In this document: one piece after another, positions 9,346-16,369 of the stretch | How positions within the stretch are numbered: position 1 is the first letter of the stretch | Layout of the letters: each line of letters begins with the position of its first letter | Assembly: GCA_031257725.1 (NCBI GenBank) | Contig: JAIROD010000694.1 | Coordinates: 1-16,369, forward strand | Direction: 5' to 3' | Length of the DNA stretch: 16,369 nt | Source: Planctomycetaceae bacterium | Lineage (GTDB): Bacteria; Planctomycetota; Planctomycetia; Pirellulales; Thermoguttaceae | Notes under the pieces: generated by a model | Told to the model about the DNA's origin: nothing | Seen by the model: only the letters and a program-made list of their open reading frames with translations | Database searches by the model: none | Program-made: the position numbers and the translations under genes

Positions 9346-10431
9346 CTAATCGTCAAGCCGTCTTGCGGCGGTTTTAACTTTTTCTTTATCATGGTCAATG
9401 TATCTTTCGGTAACATTTTGATTGGCGTGTCCAAGTAAGATTCGTGCGGTTTCTTTCCGGTCAACATCGGTAGCGAACCGATGCCGCAATTGGTTCGGCG
9501 ACCATGATTTAATTTTTCCCCGTTTTGTTGCCGCTAAAATGACTGCGGCGTAATTTTCGGCGGTGTATTTTGTTACTTTATGTTGAATTTTGTTTTTGAA
9601 CCGGAAAATAAAACCGTCCGGACGATTCCGATATTTTTCAAGAATTGTTTGACCGGTTTTTCGTATTGCAATTAGCCGCCGTTTCCCTTTGTGTTCGGTT
9701 TTATGTTCAAACGGTTCATAAATCCAAACATCGTCAGACTGGTCTATATCGCACCATCGAATGTTACACACTTCAGAGGGGCGGCATCCTATTTCCCGTT
9801 GTAACAATACCATATCGGCAACCTCTTTCGGGAGAAACGGTAACGTTTTTTCCACTATCTCATCGGCAACCGATGTAATGGGTTCGGTTTCCCGTGCGGT
9901 TGTTTTGCCGACTTCTAATGATTTTACGTACTTTAATACTCCGGCAGTAGCAAACGGTACTAATTCGTTTTCGACGCCCCAATAAAAAATCCGTTTTATT
10001 TTGATGATATAAGCGTTAATCGTGTTACGGCACAGTCCTTGTTTCACCAAAAGGTTACGCAAATTTTTCAAATCGGTTGTCCCGAACAACCGTGTCGGCA
10101 AATCGCCGTATTCACGCAATAGTATTGGTGTGATACAGGATTTATAAACATCATAGGTGCCGGTTTGCCGCCCGCTTTTCTTGCGGTAGTTTTCGTATGC
10201 CCAATCAAGGAACTGGGCAACCAAAAAGCGAATTGGAACATCATCACCCCTTGTTACACGAATATCAGTCTTAACCGGCTGATCACCGCTGGAGAGTTGT
10301 TTAATAAACTCGGCATATTCTGAAAGCGATTCGTGCGAGTTGTAGGCACCTTTGAAGTAAATACGTTTCCCTTTAACTTCGACAAAACCTAGATTGCGGG
10401 TAGAATGTTTTCTGTATTTTGGAATTTTCAT
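9346..10431 (-). CDS. int: Tyrosine recombinase / phage integrase
   Basis: This 361-residue protein has the two-domain layout of tyrosine recombinases. The N-terminal core-binding (SAM-like) domain lies at about 65-160 (FLDWAYENYRKK... through TINAYIIKIKRIFYWGVENELV). The catalytic domain follows, with Arg217 in GCRPSEV, a Lys-rich hairpin around 244-250, the LRHRFAT box at 315-321 (Arg316), His335 in LLGH and nucleophile Tyr344. The first His of the usual HxxR box is Asn313 (NQLR), seen in some integrases. The enzyme would integrate or excise the element at an att site. It reads opposite to the tail operon and lies between it and the host-like autotransporter, as expected at a prophage end. 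There is no Shine-Dalgarno before the ATG. A palindrome 35-49 nt upstream may control it. Confidence 0.93.
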   Translation of the reverse strand: MKIPKYRKHSTRNLGFVEVKGKRIYFKGAYNSHESLSEYAEFIKQLSSGDQPVKTDIRVTRGDDVPIRFLVAQFLDWAYENYRKKSGRQTGTYDVYKSCITPILLREYGDLPTRLFGTTDLKNLRNLLVKQGLCRNTINAYIIKIKRIFYWGVENELVPFATAGVLKYVKSLEVGKTTARETEPITSVADEIVEKTLPFLPKEVADMVLLQREIGCRPSEVCNIRWCDIDQSDDVWIYEPFEHKTEHKGKRRLIAIRKTGQTILEKYRNRPDGFIFRFKNKIQHKVTKYTAENYAAVILAATKRGKIKSWSPNQLRHRFATDVDRKETARILLGHANQNVTERYIDHDKEKVKTAARRLDD

Positions 10432-10465
10432 TGTTTTTTTTCGGGTTAAAAATTCAGTTAAAAAC

Positions 10466-10480
10466 CGGACACGGTGTCCG
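10466..10480. promoter_or_regulatory. Palindrome upstream of the integrase, possible operator
   Basis: CGGACAC, a central G, then GTGTCCG: a perfect 7-bp dyad, 35-49 nt upstream of the integrase start. Its position fits a repressor or recombination-directionality site, but no protein partner is identified. Confidence 0.45.
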
Positions 10481-10526
10481 TATTTTGCCTGTTTAATATA
10501 CCAAAAAAATCAATAAAAAACAACAC

Positions 10527-10569
10527 TTAACCCCTTATTTTTCAAATACTTAATAAAATAAGGAGTTAA
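10527..10569. repeat. Near-perfect 15-bp inverted repeat beside the integrase
   Basis: TTAACCCCTTATTTT (10527-10541) and AAAATAAGGAGTTAA (10555-10569) match at 14 of 15 positions, with a 13-nt spacer. It lies about 100 bp upstream of the integrase. It could be arm- or core-type recombinase sites near the element end, or an operator. No tRNA gene is adjacent. Confidence 0.55.
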
Positions 10570-10649
10570 ATTCCTTTTAGAATCGTCCACAGATTGACGC
10601 AGATTATCACAAATTGTTAACAGCGGGGTTCACCCTGTGTTTGTAGCAT

Positions 10650-10666
10650 CGCGGGGCAAGCCCGCG
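10650..10666. repeat. GC-rich hairpin in a possible dispersed intergenic repeat
   Basis: CGCGGG, loop GCAAG, CCCGCG: a perfect 6-bp stem. Its GC content stands out against an A/T-rich intergenic region (10432-10988) that otherwise contains no gene. Confidence 0.4.
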
Positions 10667-10859
10667 CCGTTCACTTTCGGTAAATTCCGAATTATTAGAG
10701 ATTCCCTATTATTTTTGTCCCTCCCACTTGTTCTCTGGAAAAAAATAGATAGAATTGACAACCTTAATTCAAATGTTAAAATTTGACGTTTGTATCGTTT
10801 GGATAAAAAATTACCCTGCTTCATTTCATAAATTGTGGTAAATTTTTGAAAATATTGAA

Positions 10860-10906
10860 ATAGAAAAACATTGAATGTCCGATATTAAACTTAATTGTTT
10901 TTCTAT
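10860..10906. repeat. Perfect 11-bp inverted repeat upstream of the autotransporter
   Basis: ATAGAAAAACA (10860-10870) and TGTTTTTCTAT (10896-10906) flank a 25-nt spacer, about 83 nt before the proposed ATG at 10989. It may be a regulator site or part of the 5' untranslated region. A promoter could not be placed with confidence. Confidence 0.5.
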
Positions 10907-10988
10907 GTCGAAATGAAACATTGAAAATCAATTTGTTACTTTGTGTTGCAGACATTCGTGTTTTCTCTTAAAATCGGAGGAAAAATTT

Positions 10989-11093
10989 ATGAAAAGAAAA
11001 ATCAATGATTCATTTTTGGACGATTCTATGATTTTTGAAAATGTTAAAATAGATAATTTAAGTAATCTACGGAAGGGGGGGGGGGGTACGTAG
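10989..11093 (+). CDS. Leader reading frame of the autotransporter (OFF frame, ends after the poly-G run)
   Basis: A strong GGAGG at 10976-10980, 8 nt before ATG 10989, marks this as the real translation start of the surface protein gene. The frame reads MKRKINDSFLDDSMIFENVK..., then runs through the G tract and stops at TAG 11091-11093 after 34 residues. Removing one G joins it to the autotransporter frame as ...LRKGGGVRRVSLLHRF..., which supplies the positively charged part of the signal peptide. As sequenced, no mature protein would be made from this start. With 13 G the frame gives a roughly 100-residue hydrophobic product ending at 11290. So one of the three possible phases is ON. Confidence 0.7.
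   Translation: MKRKINDSFLDDSMIFENVKIDNLSNLRKGGGGT
11075..11086 (+). repeat. Poly-G tract of 12, probable phase-variation switch
   Basis: Twelve uninterrupted G lie within the N-terminal coding region of the autotransporter. ATG 10989 is in frame with the long downstream ORF only when the tract has 11 (or 8, 14) G. Slipped-strand mispairing at such tracts is the known basis of ON/OFF switching in many surface-protein genes. Confidence 0.8.
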
Positions 11094-11151
11094 AGTTTCT
11101 CTACTTCACCGGTTTTCAACGATTACATCGATTTTTGCTCGTCCGTTTCGA

Positions 11152-14100
11152 GTGTTTTCTGTGCCTGCTGTTCTTGGCGCAACTCTTGTTTCTTGTTGCC
11201 TTAGTGTTGTTTCTCCTAATCTTTATGCTGCTCCTGGTGAAAACGGTGCTGACGGAACCGCCGGAAGTGCGGGTACGTCTCAGACTTTAACAATTATTGA
11301 CCAATCGGGAATTACTTCCTTAACACCGCCGACAGCCGGAACAGCGGGCGGAGTTGCGGGAGTCGGAACACTGGGACAATCCGGTTTTCCGGCAAATATG
11401 AGTACCGAGAATCCCAATTCACCACCGACGGCAGGCGGGAAAGGTGGAAATGGAGGAATCGGCGGGACAAGCGGAGCAAGCGGTAATTTAACCGCCGCTG
11501 TTGGTGCTACTGGAATGTCCTTTGATTTTTCCGGCATTTCCGCTTTTGGAGTTACGGGTGTTGCCGGAACACAAGGCGGGAATGGCGGACAAGGCGGAGC
11601 GGGCGGAGGTTATAATAGTAATGCCAATGCCTATTCTACTGCAACGAAAAGTGAGAATGGCGGAATGGGCGGTAACGGCGGCGGCGGCGCTGCCGGAGCC
11701 AACGGTGGAAATGTAAATTTTACCTTTAATCAAGGTACATTTACTTTTGCAAACAACACAATTTTCGGCGGACTTGGCGGCAACGGCGGGGCTGGCGGAC
11801 TTGGCGGGCAAGGCGGTAACGGCGGACTTGGTATTCCCGCACAAGGAAATGCAGTTTTTGGAATTGAGCAAACTCCTTATCCAGCCCATGACGGTCGTGA
11901 CGGCGGCGATGGCGGAAACGGCGGTGTTGGCGGAGTCGGCGGTGCGGGCGGCAATGGCGGCAACGCTGTTTTGTCCTTAACCTCTGGAACGCTCAACTTT
12001 GGTTCCGGTGTCGTGTTTGGCGGTAACGGCGGCAATGGTGGAGTTGGCGGCAAGGGCGGTGCGCAAGGTATTGCCGGAACCGGAGGAGCAAACAGTAGTT
12101 ATGATTCCGGTTTGGTGTACACAGGAACAGCCGGAAACGCCGGTTTGGCGGGCGCATTTGGTAACGGCGGAGCGGGCGGTGTCGGCGGGAACGCCGGAAA
12201 CGGAACGCTGACCATTACCGGCGGAACCGTTAATTTTCTGGGCAATGCTTATTTTGGCGGAACTGCCGGAGCAGGCGGTAACGGCGGAGCGGCAGGCGGA
12301 ACCGGAGCAAGTGCCGGAACCAAAGGCGCAGACGGGAACGCCGCAAGCGGTTCAAAACTTCAACTCAACGGCGGAACGCTTAATCTTGGCGGAAACATCG
12401 TTTTTCGCGGAACGAACAACACGGTTGCGATTAACGGCGGAACGCTTTCTTTTGACGGCAACCGCATGATTGATGCCGGCAGCGGAACGGTAACAGTTGC
12501 GGGCGGGTCAACACTTTCCCGAACTTCCGCTACCGGTGTTTTGACCGTCAACGCCGCTTCAATCTCCGGTCCTTCAACCGGTCAGATTATTCTGGACATT
12601 CAGGGCAACGGCGGTGAATTTTTGTCCGCTAGTGTTGCTCCGTCCAATCTGACTGCTGCAAGTTTCAATGTGGACAATTATCGTCAAGGGACGGAAGTTA
12701 AGTCAACGGCAAGCGGTTTTGAACTTATTCTCGGCGGCGGGGCATTGCCGTTTGAATGGAAAGGTACGGATGGAAGCGGTAACGGTAAATGGAAACTCGG
12801 CACGGGAAGTGATCGTAACAACTGGGACAATCAGGAGTACGATTTCGCAACCGGTGATATTGCCAATTTCAAAGGGCATGGTCAAGGCGATGTTACACTT
12901 GTCGGGTTGGTCAATCCGGGTAAACTCAACATCACCGCCGGAACGTACAACTTCAAAGGCGAAGACGCTAACGCTTATCTTTCCACACCGGAACTCAATG
13001 TTACGGGAACAAATACGAAATTGACGATTTCAAATACCAAAGCCAATAATGTTGACGTAACTAATATTGGTTCAGGCGGTGAGATCAATATTTCTCGCGG
13101 CGATGCACTTGGAAGCGGCACGGTCAATAATAACGGCAAGTTAAATGTTACGCTTGCGGCTGACGGCGAACTTGCCAATGTTTTAGCCGGAACGGGAACG
13201 GTTGAAAAGACCGGAGCCGGTAAATTGACTTTAACCGGTAACAGTACGGCGGCAGGCGGAACGATTAATGTTACGGATGGTTCGTTGGAAGTTGGTAACG
13301 GAACAAGCGGAAGTTACAACGGCAATATTGTTTCCGCTTCGGATGTAACGTTTAACAATGACAATGATACAATTTACGCCGGAAGTTTTTCAAACGGCGG
13401 GAAACTGGTCAAAGAAGGAACCGGAGCCTTGACGCTTTCCGGTTCGGCGGCAAGCGGGGTTGAAATTAACGCCGGTTCGATTATTGTCGGTAACGCTAAT
13501 GCATTAGGAACCGGCGCTGATATTAAAACCGGCGGTACACTTAACGTCAACGGAATTTCGGTAACGTCGGCAATTGATTTGAACGGCGGTTCGTTGGTCA
13601 ATAACAATAGCGCAACAGCGGCAACAGTTAATAATGTTGCGTTATCTGCTGATTCCAAAATCGGCGGCAACGGAGATTTGACGATTAGCGCACAATTAAC
13701 CGGCAATTTTAATCTTGAAAAAACCGGAACCGGAACAACAACCTTGACCGAAGACAACAACGCGATTGGCGCAACAACAGTGAGCGGCGGGAAACTTCAA
13801 CTTGCCGGAACTGTCGGCAATGCAGGCAATGCGGTTGTGCTTGGTAATGGTACGGCGTTGGTTGTTAATCGTAACGGCGATGTTGCGGGTGATATTTCCG
13901 GTGCGGGAAGTGTTGACATTCTCAAAAACGCTTCGTTGACGGGAACAGCATTATCGTACACCGGAGCAACCAATGTAACCGGTGCAACATTAACCGGCAA
14001 CATTTCATCACAAAGTGATTTGTTGTTGACGAATACGGCAACGTATAATCTTGGCGGTGCTGACCGTACTATTAAATCGGCGAATATTAAGAACGGTTCA

Positions 14101-15588
14101 AAAATTGATCTCAACGGACAAGATTTAACGGTTACGGGAACGCTTGACGTTATTGCAACACAAAGTCAATCCGATGCTCCGATTCAGGGCAACAACGGTA
14201 AACTTGTACTTGCGTCCGGTTCGACATTCAATGCGAATTTGGAGAACGATAAAACGGCTTATTCGTTGTCGGCAGGCGGAACAACGCCGGTTTATTTTGC
14301 CGACGGTTTGAGCGGTTACACGGATTCCGGCGCAACAGTTAATACAACGGGCAACCGTTTATTCCGTGTTGAAGGCGGTTTGAATTACAGTAACAACAGT
14401 TTGTTTGTCAACATCAAACGTAATTTTGCTGCGGATTTATTCCCGAATATTTCGCCTCAACTTGCGCCGGTGATTGACAATTATGCGGGCAGCAACGATT
14501 GGATCGAATACATGATGACCAACGAGGACGATGATTCCGTAACTGAAAAATATGTTCAAGGCGGTTTGGATTTGGTGAATTTGAGTAATGCTATGAGCGT
14601 ACTTTATGATACGCAAACCGGCATTGACAATATCCTGTACTCGCGTTCACGCCATTTTGTAACACGTTCAACGCGGTCGAATTATTTGACGCTTGGACAA
14701 TGTGATCCTTGTGATGCGGTGTCGTGTGATTCTTTGTACTGCGGTTCGGGTTCGGACAGAGAATTTTATGTTGCGCCGATTTACGGTAATCATCGAGGGT
14801 ACAATCTGAGCAGCGGCGGATTCAATTACGGTTACGTGAATGACCAATGGGCAATGGGTTTTGGTGTTGACCAATCGTATGGTCGGACACGCGTTGGTTT
14901 GTTGGGAGTTTACGGGGAAGGTAAAGCGTTGACACGCGGGACGTTACCGAAAACGATTAACGAAACATCCTTCGGCGGTCTGTTTTTGTACGCGAATACG
15001 CATCGCGGTGATCTTGACTTGCTGCTGACGGCGGGTTATCTCGGCATGGAAAACAGCGTTGAACAGTTCACGTCCGGCGATTCGTTGTCCGGCAACATCA
15101 CCAACGGTTTAGCGGCTTTTTCGGCGATTTTAACACAGACATTACGTTACGGCGATTTGTATGTGTTGCCGTCGTTTGGAATTGAGTACGGATATTATCA
15201 TCAAGGTTCGTTGTCGGCGAAATACGGTGATGATAAAGTTGTTGTTACACGCGGTGATAAATCTCATGCGAATTTGGCGGTCATTCCGGTTGGTGTACGT
15301 TTAACGCGTGAAGGTGTTGCGTTTGGCGGACGGTTGAACCCTGAATTTCGTGCAAGATATATTGCCAATGTCGGCGGGGTGAGTGCGGATTACAACACGT
15401 GGTTAATCGGTTCCCCAAATAATTCGGCGTTAATGTCAACACGAATGACTGACCGGCACGCCGGCGATATTGGACTTGGTTTCGGCTGGACTCGCCAAGC
15501 GGTGTCGTTACGCGGTGATGTCGGTTATTTGTTCGCGGAACATTACGGCGATTTAACCGTTTCCGGTTCCGCAACATGGAAATTTTAA
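11152..15588 (+). CDS. Large Gly-rich autotransporter (type V secretion), phase-variable
   Basis: The protein would reach the cell surface through its own outer-membrane barrel. Residues here are numbered from GTG 11152, the first start-like codon in this frame after stop 11059. It has no ribosome binding site, so the true start is probably ATG 10989 through the poly-G tract (1532 residues when ON). A hydrophobic signal core ends near LYAA (residues 22-26). Residues about 28-420 are Gly/Asn-rich (GGNGG blocks) with four related beta segments at 188, 272, 351 and 401. Residues about 420-1060 hold PATR-like passenger repeats (KTGAGKLTLTGN, KEGTGALTLSGS, KTGTGTTTLTED, each followed by G-x-L-x-V/L). 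A Cys cluster (1184, 1187, 1192, 1197) precedes the roughly 270-residue autotransporter beta-barrel, which ends in the expected aromatic residue (TWKF). A likely role is adhesion or surface masking. Confidence 0.93.
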   Translation: MFSVPAVLGATLVSCCLSVVSPNLYAAPGENGADGTAGSAGTSQTLTIIDQSGITSLTPPTAGTAGGVAGVGTLGQSGFPANMSTENPNSPPTAGGKGGNGGIGGTSGASGNLTAAVGATGMSFDFSGISAFGVTGVAGTQGGNGGQGGAGGGYNSNANAYSTATKSENGGMGGNGGGGAAGANGGNVNFTFNQGTFTFANNTIFGGLGGNGGAGGLGGQGGNGGLGIPAQGNAVFGIEQTPYPAHDGRDGGDGGNGGVGGVGGAGGNGGNAVLSLTSGTLNFGSGVVFGGNGGNGGVGGKGGAQGIAGTGGANSSYDSGLVYTGTAGNAGLAGAFGNGGAGGVGGNAGNGTLTITGGTVNFLGNAYFGGTAGAGGNGGAAGGTGASAGTKGADGNAASGSKLQLNGGTLNLGGNIVFRGTNNTVAINGGTLSFDGNRMIDAGSGTVTVAGGSTLSRTSATGVLTVNAASISGPSTGQIILDIQGNGGEFLSASVAPSNLTAASFNVDNYRQGTEVKSTASGFELILGGGALPFEWKGTDGSGNGKWKLGTGSDRNNWDNQEYDFATGDIANFKGHGQGDVTLVGLVNPGKLNITAGTYNFKGEDANAYLSTPELNVTGTNTKLTISNTKANNVDVTNIGSGGEINISRGDALGSGTVNNNGKLNVTLAADGELANVLAGTGTVEKTGAGKLTLTGNSTAAGGTINVTDGSLEVGNGTSGSYNGNIVSASDVTFNNDNDTIYAGSFSNGGKLVKEGTGALTLSGSAASGVEINAGSIIVGNANALGTGADIKTGGTLNVNGISVTSAIDLNGGSLVNNNSATAATVNNVALSADSKIGGNGDLTISAQLTGNFNLEKTGTGTTTLTEDNNAIGATTVSGGKLQLAGTVGNAGNAVVLGNGTALVVNRNGDVAGDISGAGSVDILKNASLTGTALSYTGATNVTGATLTGNISSQSDLLLTNTATYNLGGADRTIKSANIKNGSKIDLNGQDLTVTGTLDVIATQSQSDAPIQGNNGKLVLASGSTFNANLENDKTAYSLSAGGTTPVYFADGLSGYTDSGATVNTTGNRLFRVEGGLNYSNNSLFVNIKRNFAADLFPNISPQLAPVIDNYAGSNDWIEYMMTNEDDDSVTEKYVQGGLDLVNLSNAMSVLYDTQTGIDNILYSRSRHFVTRSTRSNYLTLGQCDPCDAVSCDSLYCGSGSDREFYVAPIYGNHRGYNLSSGGFNYGYVNDQWAMGFGVDQSYGRTRVGLLGVYGEGKALTRGTLPKTINETSFGGLFLYANTHRGDLDLLLTAGYLGMENSVEQFTSGDSLSGNITNGLAAFSAILTQTLRYGDLYVLPSFGIEYGYYHQGSLSAKYGDDKVVVTRGDKSHANLAVIPVGVRLTREGVAFGGRLNPEFRARYIANVGGVSADYNTWLIGSPNNSALMSTRMTDRHAGDIGLGFGWTRQAVSLRGDVGYLFAEHYGDLTVSGSATWKF
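11713..12411 (+). repeat. Four degenerate passenger modules in the Gly-rich region
   Basis: The 20-residue segments at residues 188, 272, 351 and 401 share the pattern L/F-x-x-x-G-T-L-x-F-x-x-x-x-x-F-G-G. The Gly-rich spacers between them shorten from about 64 to 30 residues. They look like duplicated beta-strand units carrying Gly/Asn loops. Confidence 0.65.
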
Positions 15589-15590
15589 GT

Positions 15591-15685
15591 AGTTAATAGT
15601 TAGTAGTGAACGGTGAATAGTTCGCAAGCGGAATTTTTATTGAAACGATTAGTATCCGCTTGTGAAACTATTCACGATTAGTTAC
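15591..15685. repeat. Long hairpin repeat, copy A
   Basis: The arms at 15613-15632 and 15655-15675 are complementary over about 20 bp with one bulge. Sequence blocks (AGTTAATAGT, GGTGAATA, TTCGCAA, ACGATTA, TCCGCTTG) recur in copy B at 15983-16075. The position right after the autotransporter stop could also let it act as a 3' end structure. Confidence 0.7.
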
Positions 15686-15720
15686 AAAAAATTATTTTGG
15701 AGTTTAGGTTGATTATTCAG

Positions 15721-15902
15721 AGGTAGGCGATCCCTTCGCCGAAGGGTCGCACCGGTTGATGTTTTTTTAATTAATAGACACCAGGAGGTTTGCGTTTCCT
15801 ACAGCGTGTCGATTTGATAGTAGAACTTGAAGGTGGGGCTTACCTGTTGGTGTCAATAAATACTCAACCGGTGCGACCCTTCAGCGAAGGGATCGCCTAC
15901 CT
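15721..15902. repeat. 182-bp unit with 39-bp terminal inverted repeats (MITE-like or structured RNA)
   Basis: The left arm (15721-15759) and right arm (15864-15902) are reverse complements with one mismatch in 39. Inside, 15777-15789 can pair with 15842-15854 at 12 of 13 positions, closing a 52-nt centre. There is no ORF. No clear target-site duplication flanks the arms, so mobility is not proven. It lies between the two copies of the long hairpin repeat. Confidence 0.65.
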
Positions 15903-15982
15903 TATATTTTGACCGACCCGTGATTGCCTTCCTCCCAAATGCCGAAATAATCAGAAAAAACGAAACTAACCCGTTGGAGGCA

Positions 15983-16075
15983 GAATAGTTAATAGTGAAG
16001 AGTGGATGGTGAATAATTCGCAAACGTTATTTTTACCGCAACGATTAAAATCCGCTTGCGTTACTATTAACTATA
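15983..16075. repeat. Long hairpin repeat, copy B
   Basis: ATAGTTAATAGT (15985-15996) and ACTATTAACTAT (16063-16074) are perfect 12-bp inverted ends. The interior shares several blocks with copy A. GGAGGCA just outside the left end has a partial match (CCTCC, TGCC) at 16082-16094, so the fold may extend. Confidence 0.7.
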
Positions 16076-16095
16076 AAGACTGCCTTTTGCCTCCC

Positions 16096-16132
16096 TGACA
16101 GGTTTTTATGTTTTAGAAACGAAAACCTGTCA
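16096..16132. repeat. Perfect 11-bp inverted repeat
   Basis: TGACAGGTTTT (16096-16106) and AAAACCTGTCA (16122-16132) flank a 15-nt loop. No T run follows on either strand. It may be a transcript end structure or a repeat remnant. Confidence 0.55.
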
Positions 16133-16284
16133 CTTTGTACAATATTTTAGAATAAAACAAGCGCATACTATAATTATTATATCGGCAATTTTTTTGTGTC
16201 AACTTTAATTTTTTTTCGTGTATTTTGTGTATTTCGTGTTAAAAAAAACGTAACTATTCAGTCGCGGTCAATGTTCCTTTTTCT
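16133..16284. other. A/T-rich stretch without a gene
   Basis: This stretch is low in complexity (long A and T runs) and contains no ORF. Nothing further was recognised. Confidence 0.5.
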
Positions 16285-16369
16285 GTCCCGTTAGGGACAA
16301 CATCTTGGTAGAAAATGATGTCGATTAAAAACGCTCGTCCCGTTAGGGACGAAATATTGGTAGTAGTAG
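16285..16369. repeat. Two copies of a palindromic intergenic repeat at the window edge
   Basis: GTCCC-GTTA-GGGAC occurs at 16285-16298 and 16337-16350. Each is followed by A/T-rich bases and TTGGTAG. The start-to-start distance is 52 bp. The series may continue past the window end. Confidence 0.65.

Noticed and set aside
9321..10637. TTCACCCTG on both sides of the integrase as att repeats
   Set aside because: Only 9 bp match and they flank just the integrase gene, not the element. This could easily be chance.
10630..10824. Minus-strand 64-residue ORF
   Set aside because: No ribosome binding site, runs through a hairpin repeat, and its composition is not protein-like.
11152..11154. GTG 11152 as the real start of the autotransporter
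   Set aside because: No Shine-Dalgarno precedes it, and the signal peptide would lose its positively charged region. ATG 10989 with GGAGG is far better once the G tract is taken into account.
11488..11889. Minus-strand ORFs across the autotransporter
   Set aside because: They are shadows of the Gly/GC-rich repeat coding strand, without ribosome binding sites.
16285..16369. CRISPR array
   Set aside because: Only two short palindromic copies, 52 bp apart, with variable flanks and no cas gene in the window. The spacing and unit are short for a typical array.

Overview
The window looks like the end of a prophage (or phage-derived element) followed by host DNA in a low-GC Gram-negative bacterium. 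The host clue is a large autotransporter with a Gly-rich, PATR-like passenger, a Cys cluster just before the barrel, and weak Shine-Dalgarno use in several genes. Together these fit a gut-type member of the Planctomycetota/PVC group (Thermoguttaceae-like). This placement is an inference from protein style, not from a marker gene.

Positions 1-6653 are a tightly packed rightward operon. It starts with the coiled-coil 3' part of a probable tail tape-measure protein. Four tail/baseplate-like proteins follow, and a radical SAM enzyme lies among them. One tail-like protein ends in a 112-residue low-complexity tract alternating Asp/Asn with Thr/Val/Ile. The radical SAM gene starts 6 nt after it.

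Positions 6654-9312 are an accessory (cargo or 'moron') region. It holds a probable small RNA (promoter, two copies of a 21-bp motif, strong terminator), a structured leader in front of a possible ADP-ribosyltransferase-fold protein, a gene broken by one in-frame TAA, and a small hypothetical gene. A leftward tyrosine recombinase (9346-10431) marks the end of the element. Inverted repeats lie just beyond its 5' end.

Positions 10989-15588 hold the autotransporter. Its real start appears to be an ATG at 10989 with a good Shine-Dalgarno. A run of 12 G (11075-11086) puts that start out of frame with the rest of the gene. Eleven G would restore one 1532-residue protein with a complete signal peptide. 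This is the signature of a phase-variable surface protein captured in the OFF state, or of a homopolymer miscall.

From 15589 to the end there is no gene. The stretch is dense in palindromic repeats: two related long hairpins flank a 182-bp unit with 39-bp terminal inverted repeats and a structured centre. Two copies of a GTCCC-GTTA-GGGAC motif lie at the window edge.
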